From Pseudomonadota bacterium (GTDB lineage Bacteria > Pseudomonadota > Gammaproteobacteria > JAADHS01), in NCBI GenBank assembly GCA_021821045.1, contig JAKACW010000041.1, positions 1 to 39,128 of the forward strand: a stretch of DNA of 39,128 bases, read 5' to 3'. A model generated the notes under the pieces. That model saw only the letters and a program-made list of their open reading frames with translations. It searched no databases and was not told where the DNA came from. Position 1 is the stretch's first letter. Each line of letters begins with the position of its first letter. Shown one piece after another: positions 1 to 9,098 of this stretch. Made by a program: the position numbers and the translations under genes.

Positions 1-97
1 CGCCAGAATGTAGCCCCGACCGAGCGCCCTTGTCGTATCCCATTATCGGTGCAGACCGCATACAATACGGGGCACTGCACCACAATAAGGAGGCCCC

Positions 98-1144
98 ATG
101 AAAACTAGACTAATTTTCTCAGCGGTGATTGGTGTTTTCGCGCTCCCACCGACCTATGCCGACGTCACCGTCCACCGCATCACTACGTTCAGCGGCATTG
201 CCGGCATGGGCGCCAGCGAGATGAGCAGCACCGAGCACATCCAGGGCCTGAAAAAGCGCGAAGAATCCAGCCATCGATTTACCGGCAGCATACTCGGCCG
301 CCTAACCAACGAATCCCGCGATGCCTCGATTTTTCGCGTCGATAAGAACGTCATCTGGCAGCTTGATCCGCAAGCCAAGCGCTACACCGAGCGGCCGCTG
401 GATCAACTCGGCGCCGCGCTCGAGGAGAGCACAGCTCAGCAGGAATCCCGCCCTGAAGCCAAATCCGAGACGCCGGCGGAAGAATCGGATATGAAAATCA
501 CCCGCAACGAGGTTACGGTCAAGAAAACCGGCAAATCCGAGACGATCAACGGTTATCCGTGCGATGAGTATGTCGTCGAATGGATTGTCGAAGCGACGGA
601 CCAAACCAACGGCGCCAAGGTCGTCAACACCATGACCAGCGTCATGTGGACGGCCGAAGAAAAAGGCGACCTGAGCAAATTGCGTGAGGAGGAAACGAAA
701 TATACCCTGGCGCTGGCGGAAAAGCTCAATGTGGCATTGACCCCCGAAGATCAGCAGAAATTTGGGTTGCAGGCCTTGGGTGGACTTGTTGGCTCAATGG
801 ACACGGAAAAGTTCGCCAAGGAAATGAGCAAGGTCGAAGGTTACCCCATTGTGGTTGACGTGACTTGGCGCGCCCAAGGCGACGACCCGTCCCAGCAGGG
901 CCAGAGCGCGTCATCCGGCTCGACGAGCGCGACCCCCGATCTAACCAGCATCGCTAAAGAGGTCGGCGGGTTGTTTGGCGGCTTGATGGGCAAACCGAAA
1001 TCGGAACCCGCACCGGCCAAAGCCAGCGGCGCAAGCGACCAGGGCGGCGTCATCTTCCAGTCCCGCTCGGAGGTAACAAAAGTGGAAGTCACGTCCCTGG
1101 ATGATGGAATATTCGAGGTTCCGGAGAGTTTTCAGAAACGCTAG
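98..1144 (+). CDS. Exported protein of unknown function, DUF4412-like
   Basis: The 348-residue product begins with a Sec-type signal peptide (MKTRLIF, hydrophobic core, likely cleavage after PPTYA near residue 21), so it should act in the periplasm or outer membrane. The start is well supported: AAGGAGG lies at 87-93, four bases before the ATG. Residues 25-120 contain a pattern of the type 'exported protein that records an observed amount' (FRVDKNVIWQLDPQAKRYTE), and a second part (residues 145-190) has NGYPCDEYVVEW, which resembles DUF4412-type proteins. Residues 265-320 are low-complexity, rich in Ser, Gly, Ala and Pro, and look like a flexible linker. I cannot assign a function. It appears to be a single-gene unit, with a hairpin right at the stop codon. 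The DUF4412 resemblance is my inference. Confidence 0.8.
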   Translation: MKTRLIFSAVIGVFALPPTYADVTVHRITTFSGIAGMGASEMSSTEHIQGLKKREESSHRFTGSILGRLTNESRDASIFRVDKNVIWQLDPQAKRYTERPLDQLGAALEESTAQQESRPEAKSETPAEESDMKITRNEVTVKKTGKSETINGYPCDEYVVEWIVEATDQTNGAKVVNTMTSVMWTAEEKGDLSKLREEETKYTLALAEKLNVALTPEDQQKFGLQALGGLVGSMDTEKFAKEMSKVEGYPIVVDVTWRAQGDDPSQQGQSASSGSTSATPDLTSIAKEVGGLFGGLMGKPKSEPAPAKASGASDQGGVIFQSRSEVTKVEVTSLDDGIFEVPESFQKR

Positions 1145-1160
1145 GGCGTAGATGCCCTAG
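1141..1160 (+). terminator. Hairpin overlapping the stop codon of the first gene
   Basis: CTAGGGC (1141-1147) and GCCCTAG (1154-1160) form a perfect 7-bp stem with a 6-base loop, and the TAG stop (1142-1144) lies in the left arm. No T-tract follows, so it is at best a weak or factor-assisted terminator, or a 3'-end-stabilising hairpin. Confidence 0.35.
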
Positions 1161-1540
1161 TTCGCCATTCACGCTGGGAGCGGATCGTAAAGAATCGCGG
1201 AATGATCCGCTTCCACCCGTGTCGATTTACGACAAACGGGATCACCCCGAACACGTCCTGGATTTTTTAATCCCAACCAAACGAAGCCGATCTCTGGAGC
1301 CACCCGGCGCGCCCCGCGCCCCGCTCGATTTCACCAATGCAATTTATTTCAATCGGCAACACTCGCGGAAGCCCATGAACTGTAACGTTTCCGTATCTGA
1401 CCCGTCGAAAACTGCCGAATTTCTCCAACTCCCTTCCACGCAGTAGTTAATAAACAGGACGATGGGGCGACAACTATTAGTGCAAAGCCGCAACCGCGCC
1501 CCGACAAGTGACACCGACAACATCCAGCAGCGCCCCGCGC
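1145..1540. other. Intergenic region of about 400 bp
   Basis: Apart from the hairpin at the first stop codon and REP-like copy 1, no convincing gene is visible. The stretch 1340-1460 is AT-richer than its surroundings (TTAATAAA near 1447) and probably holds the promoter of the downstream kinase, but no good -35/-10 pair stands out. Confidence 0.5.
1175..1216. repeat. REP-like palindromic repeat, copy 1
   Basis: The arms GGGAGCGGATC (1176-1186) and GATCCGCTTCC (1204-1214) pair with one mismatch around a 17-base loop containing AATCGCGGAAT. The right part (AGAATCGCGGAATGATCCGC, 1191-1210) is identical to the copy at 36513-36532. It lies outside genes, just after the first gene. Confidence 0.65.
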
Positions 1541-4183
1541 ATGAAGTCTCAACAAAAGCACCGTGTGCTCCTAACAATTGTGCTCGCCTCAAGCGCGCTG
1601 CTCTGGGCCGCCGGCCTGTTCTTTGTCCATTTGCAACGCGACGCCAAGAGTCACACCGCCAGCGCGCTGGAAACCGTGCTGAGAACGACTCATCAAGCGT
1701 TGCGCTCCTGGGCGGACGCGCAGAAATCCGCGGTAGGCCTGGCTGCATCGTCCCCCAGCCTCGCCCGCCACACCGAGAACCTGCTGCGCGACGCTGCGAA
1801 TGCCGAAACGCTTCGCGCCCACGGTTCGCAGCAGAAAATTCGCGCCCTGCTGCAGCGCTACCTGACGATGTTCAATTTCGAGGATTACTTCATTGTCGGC
1901 CCCGGCAATTTCAACTTGTCATCGATGGGGAACGCAACCATCGGACAAGAGAGTGCGCTGGTGGCGCGCTCCCATGTGCTTGCGCGGCTACGGGACGGCG
2001 ACACCGTGCTGACTCTGCCGCAGCATGGCGACGGTCGCGGGCATGATGGCGAGGCCGATCATGCAAGCACGCTGTTTGTCGGCACCGCCATCCGCGATCA
2101 TGCCGGGAAACCGATCGCGGTACTGGCGTTTCGCATCAATCCTCATCTCGACTTCGTCCGCCTGCTATCGCGCGGACGCCTGCGCGACACCGGCGAAACG
2201 TACGCCATGGACCGCCACGGCGTGCTGATCAGCGAAAGCCGGTTCGAACCCCGGCTGCGTGCTCGCGGCATACTCGCCGCCGGTCAGAACGCGATGCTGA
2301 ACGTCGCCGTCACGACCACGGGAATGCTGGACGGAACGCCCACGCTGTCCGCCGCCGCACTGCTGCGGGGAGAGAGCGGCGCCGAACTGGAAGGCTACAC
2401 CAATTACCTTGGCACGCCGGTAGTCGGCGCCTGGGTATGGGACCCTGAACTGGGCTTGGGGCTCATCAGCGAGATGGAAAAGGCCGAGGCCTATGCGGCG
2501 GTGTGGCGGAACACGCTGATTCTCGCCTTGCTCATCGGGCTGATGATCATGATGGTCGCGGGCGTCAACATCAGCTTCCAACGTAATCGTGAAAAAGTCA
2601 CGGCCAGCCGGGAGCAACTGCGCCAGGTCATGGACCTGGTACCGCACATGATTCTCGCCAAGAACGAGCAAGGCGAAATCATCCTGGCCAACAAGGCCGC
2701 GGCCGACTTGCATGGCGTCGACCCGCCCGCCCTCTGCCGCGGCGCCAAGACCGCTGCACATTGGATCGCTTCCGCCGACGGGGATCCATTGCTCCGCGAT
2801 CGCCAGATCATGGCCACCGGCGAACGACAGGTGGTTGCCGAAGAAACATTCGTCGACGCTCGCGGCGTCAGCCGCACGATGCGCACGGTGAGAATTCCGT
2901 TCGCGTGCAACAGCCGATCCAGTCCCGCGGTCCTGTACTTCGCCACCGACGTCAGCGAACAAAAGGAGACGGAGCGAATCCTGCGTCGCTACCAAACCAA
3001 GCTGGAGCAATTGGTGGACGAGCGCACGCGAGAACTGGCCGACAATGGCCGCGAGCTGCGCGAAAGCGAAGAACATCGGCGCTTGATTCTGGACTCCGCG
3101 GGCGAAGGGATTTTCGGCATCGGTTTGGATGGGCGCGCCACGTTTATCAATCCGGCCGCCGCGGACATGCTCGGCTACGCAGTGGACGAACTAGCGGGCC
3201 GGGCAGTTCATCCGCTGCTCCTGCACCATCGTGCGAGCGGCGAACCCTATCCGTTCGACCAAACACCTATCCATGCCGCAATGACCAACGGAACCGTACA
3301 ACGCGTCACCGACGAGGTCCTGTGGCGCAAGGATGGCGTCGCGTTTCCGGTGGAGTACGTCGCGACGCCGATCCGCAGACGGGGCGAAGTTATCGGCGCC
3401 GTGGTGTCGTTCAACGACATCACTCACCGCAAGGAAGTCGAACGCATGAAGAGCGAGTTCGTGTCGGTGGTCAGTCACGAATTGCGCACACCGCTCACCT
3501 CGATTCGCGGTTCTCTGGGTTTGTTGCTGATGATGAAAAATGCTCAACTGCCCGCGCAAACCGAGGAGTTGCTACACATCGCTCACCGCAACAGCGAACG
3601 CCTGCTGTTGCTAATCAACGATTTGCTCGACATGGAGAAAATCGCTTCCGGAAAGATGGTCTTCGACCTGGGGCCGCAACCCATCACCCCCATAATCGAA
3701 CAAGCCATCGCAAACAATCGCGCCTACGCCGATCAATATGGCGTGACCTATCGCTTGGCGCGAACAGCGAACAGCGCCCGCGTCAACGTCGATGGCGACA
3801 GACTGACGCAAGTGCTAAACAACCTGCTTTCCAACGCAACGAAGTTTTCGCCCCGCGGCGACCAAGTCGACATTGCCATCGATCGCCAGGACGGCCAAAT
3901 CCGCGTGTCCGTCAGCGACCACGGCCCCGGCATTCCCGAGGAATTCCGCGAGCGCATTTTCCAGAAGTTCTCTCAAGCCGACAGCTCCGATACCCGCCAG
4001 AAGGGCGGCACCGGTCTCGGCCTGGCCATCAGCAAGTCCATTATCGACAAATTGGGCGGCAAGATCGGCTTTGACAGCTCCGTGGGCGCCGGAACGACAT
4101 TTTACTTTTTGCTCCCCGAGGCGGCGGCGCCTCATGACGTCAGCGTGAAGTCCGTGGTGCTCGAGGCCATGGCGGAGGATTAA
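1541..4183 (+). CDS. Membrane sensor histidine kinase: Cache, two PAS, HisKA, HATPase
   Basis: The 880-residue kinase has this order: N-terminal membrane helix (about 8-29), extracytoplasmic Cache-like sensor (about 30-320, with the typical GETYAMDRHGVLISESRF stretch), second membrane helix (about 324-346), PAS 1 (about 356-475), a coiled-coil linker, PAS 2 (about 512-635), HisKA with phospho-acceptor His646 in SHELRTPLTSI, and a C-terminal ATPase domain with N box NNLLSNATKFSP, DHGPGIP and GGTGLGLAIS. There is no receiver domain and no adjacent response regulator, so it is an orphan kinase whose partner lies elsewhere. I chose the ATG at 1541, right before the signal-anchor helix. A GTG at 1508 would add 11 residues, and neither start has a good ribosome site. 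The ligand is unknown; Cache domains generally bind small metabolites. Confidence 0.9.
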   Translation: MKSQQKHRVLLTIVLASSALLWAAGLFFVHLQRDAKSHTASALETVLRTTHQALRSWADAQKSAVGLAASSPSLARHTENLLRDAANAETLRAHGSQQKIRALLQRYLTMFNFEDYFIVGPGNFNLSSMGNATIGQESALVARSHVLARLRDGDTVLTLPQHGDGRGHDGEADHASTLFVGTAIRDHAGKPIAVLAFRINPHLDFVRLLSRGRLRDTGETYAMDRHGVLISESRFEPRLRARGILAAGQNAMLNVAVTTTGMLDGTPTLSAAALLRGESGAELEGYTNYLGTPVVGAWVWDPELGLGLISEMEKAEAYAAVWRNTLILALLIGLMIMMVAGVNISFQRNREKVTASREQLRQVMDLVPHMILAKNEQGEIILANKAAADLHGVDPPALCRGAKTAAHWIASADGDPLLRDRQIMATGERQVVAEETFVDARGVSRTMRTVRIPFACNSRSSPAVLYFATDVSEQKETERILRRYQTKLEQLVDERTRELADNGRELRESEEHRRLILDSAGEGIFGIGLDGRATFINPAAADMLGYAVDELAGRAVHPLLLHHRASGEPYPFDQTPIHAAMTNGTVQRVTDEVLWRKDGVAFPVEYVATPIRRRGEVIGAVVSFNDITHRKEVERMKSEFVSVVSHELRTPLTSIRGSLGLLLMMKNAQLPAQTEELLHIAHRNSERLLLLINDLLDMEKIASGKMVFDLGPQPITPIIEQAIANNRAYADQYGVTYRLARTANSARVNVDGDRLTQVLNNLLSNATKFSPRGDQVDIAIDRQDGQIRVSVSDHGPGIPEEFRERIFQKFSQADSSDTRQKGGTGLGLAISKSIIDKLGGKIGFDSSVGAGTTFYFLLPEAAAPHDVSVKSVVLEAMAED

Positions 4184-4296
4184 CCGCCACCCCTCCGGTC
4201 GCGTTCGACGCCCCGGAACCCGTTAAGACTGCTTTAAGCTGCCGGCGATACGCTCTGCCTACCAGTGAAATCCTATTGCAGCAACCAGGGGGCACC

Positions 4297-4614
4297 ATGA
4301 AAATCAAAACCACTCTTCTAGCCGGCATCCTCTCCGCCAGCGCGACCGCAAGCTACGGATTCCCTTTGACTTTCACCGAAACGCTTTGCACTATGGACGA
4401 TCAGCCGCTGACCGAAAACGTGAATGAATTCGGCGCGCGCTTGATTCAGGTCAAGCGTCTCGAAACACGCGGCAGCGCCCACCGCAAGCACGTCGAGCAG
4501 CACGCCACCGAACTACTGAGCGCGTTGGACGACGCCACCCAAAACGGCAAGTGCTCGTCCGAACGGAAGACGCGACTTGAAGAAATCAAGGCGATGTTCG
4601 TGAAGCTGGATTAG
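4297..4614 (+). CDS. Small exported protein, unknown function
   Basis: The 105-residue product has a signal peptide (MKIKTTLLAGILSASATASYG, cleavage near residue 21) and a mature part of about 84 residues, mostly charged and probably helical. It contains two cysteines (CTMDD and GKCSSE) that could form a disulfide in the periplasm. The ATG at 4297 is preceded by AGGGGG at 4287-4292; an upstream in-frame codon at 4276 would put seven residues before the signal peptide and is unlikely. A strong terminator follows at 4641. I do not recognise the family. Its own ribosome site, signal peptide and terminator make it a credible single-gene unit. Confidence 0.7.
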   Translation: MKIKTTLLAGILSASATASYGFPLTFTETLCTMDDQPLTENVNEFGARLIQVKRLETRGSAHRKHVEQHATELLSALDDATQNGKCSSERKTRLEEIKAMFVKLD

Positions 4615-4640
4615 TCGGCCGTCGCGAATAATCCACAGTG

Positions 4641-4677
4641 AGCCCGCGTCGGCAACGACGCGGGCTTTTTAATTTTT
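4641..4677 (+). terminator. Rho-independent terminator
   Basis: AGCCCGCGTC (4641-4650) and GACGCGGGCT (4657-4666) form a perfect 10-bp GC-rich stem with a 6-base loop, followed by T-rich DNA (TTTTTAATTTTT). It ends the transcript of the small exported protein. Confidence 0.9.
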
Positions 4678-4722
4678 GCGCCCGCGATTCGATATACTTA
4701 ATTATCGAAGAGCACAGCATCG

Positions 4723-6018
4723 ATGAAAACGGACGACATCAAGGATCCTTACCACCGCACCATCCGCGAGCTTTCGGATCGGATCGTCGAAGCGCAGCAA
4801 CCCATCCGCGTGCTCGATGCCATCAAATGGGACAATGGTATTCGGGATGCGTTTTTCGCCTCCGGCTGCAAGTCGCTGCCCACGGTCGACAAGAGCTACT
4901 ACGCCGGCCGCCCCCTGGGCTACGATCCCGACGAAAAACGCCAGCAGTTCTTCGCCATCGAGCGGGATATCGTGCGCAAACTCGGGCAGTTCAATCCCGT
5001 CGGCCAGATCATGCAACGTATGTGTCGCGAGTACCAGATGGTGATTCGCATGCTTGAGGTGCGCGGCACACCCGAGTTCTCCAGTTTGTCCGAGGAACTG
5101 TACGGATCATCGGGCGACGTATTCCACAGCGGCGATCCGAACCTGGCCGACCTCGGCCAAATGATGAGCGAGACCTTGGGCAATCTCGATGGCAACGGCC
5201 TGTTGGCGCTGGAACCGAAAACCATCAACGCCGAAACGGCGGTGAAGATCCTTCAAGAGCGGCTCGATAGCGTGTTTCGACCGCTTGACGCCAGTATCAC
5301 GGTTAAACTGAGCGACGGCATCATCGCCGACGCCGCCGCGGGCGCCGACTACATTAAAGTGCGCAATGACGCGATGTTTAATGAACGGGACTTGCGCATC
5401 CTTGAAATCCACGAGGGATGGGTCCATGTGGGAACCACCCTCAACGGGAAAAGCCAGCCGCTGTGCACCTTCTTGAGCAAAGGCACGCCCTCCGCGTTGA
5501 CGACCCAAGAGGGGCTGGCGATATTGATGGAGATTCTCGCCTTCGCATCCTACCCGCTGCGCCTGCGCCGGCTGTCCAATCGCATCCGCGCCGTGCAGAT
5601 GGCGGAATCGGGCGCCGATTTTCTCGAGGTTTTTCGCTTTTTTGTCAACCAAGGTCAAACCGACAGCGACGCCTACGGCAACGCCACCCGCATTTTCCGC
5701 GGCAGCACGCCGACGCTCGGCCCCTTCACCAAGGACCTGTGCTACAACAAGGGTTTCATCATGGTGTACAACTATATTCAACTCGCCGTGCGCAAGGGCA
5801 TGTTGGATCGGATTCCCTTGCTGTTCCTGGGCAAGACCGTGCTCGACGACATGCGGCGTTTGGCCCAATTGGTCGACGAAGGAATTATCCGCCCACCGCT
5901 GATTCTCCCGCCCCAGTTCGCCGACTTGAACGCGCTTGCCGCGTGGATGTGCTATTCGAACTTCCTCAATCGCTTGAGCATGGACAAAATCGAAGCAGAC
6001 TACGCCGGCATTTTTTGA
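4723..6018 (+). CDS. DUF1704 / QEGLA-motif putative zinc metallopeptidase
   Basis: The 431-residue cytoplasmic protein carries TQEGLAILMEIL (Gln262-Glu263), the signature of the family often annotated as flavohemoglobin expression-modulating QEGLA motif protein (DUF1704). It also has HEGWVH at residues 230-235, a HExxxH pattern. In the eukaryotic members of this family (MATCAP/KIAA0895L, tubulin tyrosine carboxypeptidases) a HExxxH motif plus a downstream Glu binds zinc; here Glu263 in QEGLA lies 28 residues after the second His. A carboxypeptidase-like activity is therefore likely by homology, but the bacterial substrate is unknown. The ATG at 4723 has GAAGAG about 10 bases upstream, and TATACT at 4693-4698 is a candidate -10 box. 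The stop codon directly abuts that of the convergent MFS gene. Confidence 0.85.
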   Translation: MKTDDIKDPYHRTIRELSDRIVEAQQPIRVLDAIKWDNGIRDAFFASGCKSLPTVDKSYYAGRPLGYDPDEKRQQFFAIERDIVRKLGQFNPVGQIMQRMCREYQMVIRMLEVRGTPEFSSLSEELYGSSGDVFHSGDPNLADLGQMMSETLGNLDGNGLLALEPKTINAETAVKILQERLDSVFRPLDASITVKLSDGIIADAAAGADYIKVRNDAMFNERDLRILEIHEGWVHVGTTLNGKSQPLCTFLSKGTPSALTTQEGLAILMEILAFASYPLRLRRLSNRIRAVQMAESGADFLEVFRFFVNQGQTDSDAYGNATRIFRGSTPTLGPFTKDLCYNKGFIMVYNYIQLAVRKGMLDRIPLLFLGKTVLDDMRRLAQLVDEGIIRPPLILPPQFADLNALAAWMCYSNFLNRLSMDKIEADYAGIF

Positions 6019-7389
6019 TTACTTAGGCGCGCGCTTCGATCCGATGATGTCGAAAAACAGACCCGACAAGACATTGAACCGAGCCACGCGAAAGATCAGC
6101 CCCCCCACCGACATTCGCCGCACAACCCGCACTTCCTTCAGCCGCGGAAGAAAGATCGCCGCCACGGTCAGGCGAGCCAAGGTGGACAGGGCAAAAACGC
6201 CGTAGAGTGCCGAAAGCCAAGTGAACGTTGTCTCGCCCAGAGTGATCGACGTCGGCAAGTGCATCGCCAAAAAGCCGCCCAGGATCGCGCCCGCGAACAC
6301 GCCGATGCTGCTCATAACGTTATGAATGGCAAGAAATCCCACGCGCTGCCGCGACGGGATGAGATCGTAGAGAAAATTGCCGGCGCTCAGATTAAACCCG
6401 GCCCACGCCAAGCCGCCCAGCAGCTGGATGACCAGCAGATAGACGTAATCAGTCGAAAACAACCACATTGCAGGCAGCCACGGTATTACCCACCCCGTTG
6501 TGGCCAGAATCAGCCGATTGCCAAATGCATCGCTCAGCCTGCCAAAGAAGTTCAAGGTAAAAAACTGCACCAATACGACGGCGCCGGTATTGATGGTGAA
6601 CTCGAGATACGTCCACTGCAAATCTCGCAGCATGTAAACCGTGAAAAACGGTGAGGCAATGGCGGTCGCGAATTGCATGAGCGCGAAAAACACCGAGAAC
6701 CTAAACACCGGCGCGGCGCGAAATCCGCTCCAACCCGATCGGACCTCGGCTACATCCAGCACCGCCACGTGGCCCGGCGGATCGTACATGCGGCCAAGGT
6801 GATAGACCGAGATGATCCGACCGATGAGGGCAATGACAAACACGGTGACGAAACCCGCCGCGGTCTCCCCCTGAGCAGTAAATCCGTGCAGCAGGAGGCC
6901 GGCGCCGATCAGCGCAACGAATGAAGCGATGCTGCCCTGGCGCGTGCGCAACGCGAAGTACCGACCGCGCCGCCGCTCGGGAACCAACTCCCCCATCAGG
7001 CTCACCCACTGGGGAATCGCCAGATTCGCCGCGGCGAAATAAAATACGACGCCCAACATGAGGATAATTCCGGCGTATGCGGGAAACAGCAGCGGCAACG
7101 CGATAATCGGCAACCAAGTCAACGCCTGCAGCCCGGCGCCGGTCAGAATGATCCGCTTGCGCCGGTTGATGCGATGACCCCACGCCGCCGAAACCAGTTG
7201 CGCAAATGACCCCAGCAATGGCGGCAACGCAGCCAACCAGCCGATCATGGCCACGGACATATTGAGAAACACGGCGTAAGCGGAGAAATAGGCCTCGCCC
7301 GCCCCCGTCATGACGGCGTACGCCACGCCATCCCGTATCGAATGACGCAGCGACTTGTCTACAACGGGATCGCGTGAAAAACGGCGCAT
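6019..7389 (-). CDS. Major facilitator superfamily transporter
   Basis: The 456-residue hydrophobic protein has about twelve predicted membrane helices and the charged loop 2-3 pattern (GHRINRRKR) of MFS carriers, with a second copy in the C-terminal half (GRLSDAFGNR). The substrate cannot be read from the sequence. I chose the ATG at 7389, which has GGAG about 8 bases upstream (minus-strand GGGAGCGGAGTGC), rather than the TTG at 7452, which adds 21 residues without a ribosome site. The gene ends at 6019 with no base between its stop and that of the convergent DUF1704 gene, and it is divergent from mgtE. The last 40 residues form a basic cytoplasmic tail. Confidence 0.88.
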   Translation of the reverse strand: MRRFSRDPVVDKSLRHSIRDGVAYAVMTGAGEAYFSAYAVFLNMSVAMIGWLAALPPLLGSFAQLVSAAWGHRINRRKRIILTGAGLQALTWLPIIALPLLFPAYAGIILMLGVVFYFAAANLAIPQWVSLMGELVPERRRGRYFALRTRQGSIASFVALIGAGLLLHGFTAQGETAAGFVTVFVIALIGRIISVYHLGRMYDPPGHVAVLDVAEVRSGWSGFRAAPVFRFSVFFALMQFATAIASPFFTVYMLRDLQWTYLEFTINTGAVVLVQFFTLNFFGRLSDAFGNRLILATTGWVIPWLPAMWLFSTDYVYLLVIQLLGGLAWAGFNLSAGNFLYDLIPSRQRVGFLAIHNVMSSIGVFAGAILGGFLAMHLPTSITLGETTFTWLSALYGVFALSTLARLTVAAIFLPRLKEVRVVRRMSVGGLIFRVARFNVLSGLFFDIIGSKRAPK

Positions 7390-7536
7390 GCACTCCGCTC
7401 CCTGGCCCGGCTCGATGGAGATGGGAAAATGACTGGCGATTATACGAGACAACGTCGCGGATCATGCATTCGCACGATCGACGCGACCCACCCTGTTATC
7501 GGTGGCGCTGGGCGAAATATTAATCGCAACAGTGCT

Positions 7537-7563
7537 TCCTCCGTCGGAGGATCGGGTTATGAT
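7537..7563 (+). promoter_or_regulatory. Dyad with possible -10 box upstream of mgtE
   Basis: TCCTCCG (7537-7543) and CGGAGGA (7545-7551) form a perfect 7-bp dyad with one central base. TATGAT at 7558-7563 could be a -10 hexamer, but no good -35 is seen. The dyad could be an operator or a small RNA hairpin in the MFS/mgtE divergent region (7390-7657). Confidence 0.3.
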
Positions 7564-7657
7564 ATGAAGGCATTATCCGGAAACCACGGCCAAATACGGG
7601 GCGAGAATTCCGGAGCAAGTCAAGGTTCGAGAACGTTACGCCAGCCCGGAAAATGTG

Positions 7658-9028
7658 ATGGATACGCCGGAAGCCACCCCCTCTGCCGCCCCTGAATCCG
7701 AGTCCATATTGCACGACATCGTCGTCGCGTTGGAGCAGAATGATTCAAAGGCCGTCGAAAGCCGGTTTGCCACGATGCAAGGGGCGGAGGTGGCCAATAT
7801 TCTCGAATCGCTCCCCCCGGGCAAGCGGGCGCGGGCCTGGGACTGCGTGCCGGAAAACCAACTCGGCGACGTACTGGCAAACCTGCGCGAAGGCGCGCGT
7901 TTGGTTCTGATCGAAAAACTCGACGAGGCCGACCTGGTCGCCGCGGCCGAAACCATGGAAATCGATGACCTGGTCGAAGTCATCGACGAATTCCCTCAGT
8001 CGGTCAGCGACGCAATCCTCGATACCCTCGGAGACGACATCCGCGACAAGGTCGAGACCAGCCTCACTTTCGAGGAAGGAACCGCCGGACGCCTCATGCG
8101 CTCCGACGTCATCACGGTGCGCCCGGATGTGCGTCTTGATACCGTCGCCCGGTATTTGCGCCTGCACAAACCGCTGCCCTCCCACACCGATGCGCTCATG
8201 GTCGTGAATCGAGAGGACATTTTTCTGGGCGTGCTGCCGATCTTCGACGTCGTCACCAACGACGAATCCGCTTTGGTCGGGGATGTCATGCGTCCGCCTA
8301 CCGACAAGGTGCTTTCCAACACAGCGGACAAGGATGTGGCGCGGTTATTCGAACGGCGCGATCTGGTCGCAATCGCCGTCGTGGATGAGTTTGACAAATT
8401 GCTCGGACGCATCACCAGTGAAGAAGCTCTGGCGTTGCTGCGCCGCGAAGCGGACCAGGCGTTGATGAGCCGGGGCGGCTTGGACGCTGACGAGGATTTG
8501 TTCGGCCCGATTTTGCCCAGCGCGCAGCGGCGCGCGTTATGGCTGGGCATCAATCTGGCGACCGCGTTTCTCGCGGCATGGGTCATCGGCTGGTTCGAGG
8601 CGGCGCTGGACAAAATTGTCGCCCTGGCGGTGCTCATGCCGATCGTCGCCAGCATGGGTGGCATCGCCGGCAGCCAAACCCTCACACTGACCATACGCGG
8701 TCTCGCGCTGAATCAGATCGCCGGAAAAAATATCCGCTGGCTTACGTTTAAGGAACTCGCCGTCGGCGCGCTCAACGGTCTGGCGTGGGCGGTCGTCGTG
8801 GGCGCAGCCGCTTATTTGTGGTTTGGCAGCGAGCATCTAGGCGTCGTCATCGGCGTCGCCATGATCATCAACCTACTGGCGGCCGCCGCCTCGGGCGTCG
8901 TCATTCCCTTGATCCTTCACCGCATGGGCATCGACCCAGCCTTGTCGGGCGCAGTTGTTCTGACAACAGTAACCGACGTGGTGGGATTCATCTCGTTTCT
9001 CGGATTGGCGACAGTCTTCTTGCTTTGA
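7658..9028 (+). CDS. mgtE: Magnesium transporter MgtE
   Basis: The 456-residue protein follows the MgtE plan: an N-terminal helical MgtE_N domain (about 20-135), two CBS domains (about 140-262) that in this family sense cytoplasmic Mg2+ and gate the pore, a connecting helix, and a five-helix membrane domain (about 290-456). The pore signatures MPIVASMGGIAGSQT and DPALSGAVVLTTVTDVVGF are present, including the Asp of TDVVGF that corresponds to the Mg2+-selective Asp of characterised MgtE channels. Length is normal. The ATG at 7658 is preferred over the GTG one codon upstream; CCGGA precedes both. It ends just before a REP-like repeat and is convergent with the receiver-kinase gene. Confidence 0.95.
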   Translation: MDTPEATPSAAPESESILHDIVVALEQNDSKAVESRFATMQGAEVANILESLPPGKRARAWDCVPENQLGDVLANLREGARLVLIEKLDEADLVAAAETMEIDDLVEVIDEFPQSVSDAILDTLGDDIRDKVETSLTFEEGTAGRLMRSDVITVRPDVRLDTVARYLRLHKPLPSHTDALMVVNREDIFLGVLPIFDVVTNDESALVGDVMRPPTDKVLSNTADKDVARLFERRDLVAIAVVDEFDKLLGRITSEEALALLRREADQALMSRGGLDADEDLFGPILPSAQRRALWLGINLATAFLAAWVIGWFEAALDKIVALAVLMPIVASMGGIAGSQTLTLTIRGLALNQIAGKNIRWLTFKELAVGALNGLAWAVVVGAAAYLWFGSEHLGVVIGVAMIINLLAAAASGVVIPLILHRMGIDPALSGAVVLTTVTDVVGFISFLGLATVFLL

Positions 9029-9045
9029 TCTGCTGCAATTCACCG

Positions 9046-9083
9046 CCCACGCCGTGGGAGCGAATTCCTTTCGCGATTCTTCG
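9046..9083. repeat. REP-like palindromic repeat, copy 2
   Basis: GTGGGAGCGAATTCC (9054-9068) followed by CGCGATTCTTCG (9072-9083) matches the right arm of the large copy at 36597-36628 with a few changes. It contains the dyad GCGAA/TTCGC, and the preceding CCCAC (9046-9050) pairs with GTGGG (9054-9058). It lies between the convergent mgtE and receiver-kinase genes and may serve as a shared 3'-end hairpin. Confidence 0.6.
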
Positions 9084-9098
9084 CCCGACCAGCCGCCG

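Noticed and set aside
2761-4074. A 437-codon open frame on the plus strand in another frame of the first kinase
   Set aside because: It overlaps the PAS-HisKA-ATPase coding frame and is full of Arg, Gly, Pro and His; a codon-bias shadow.
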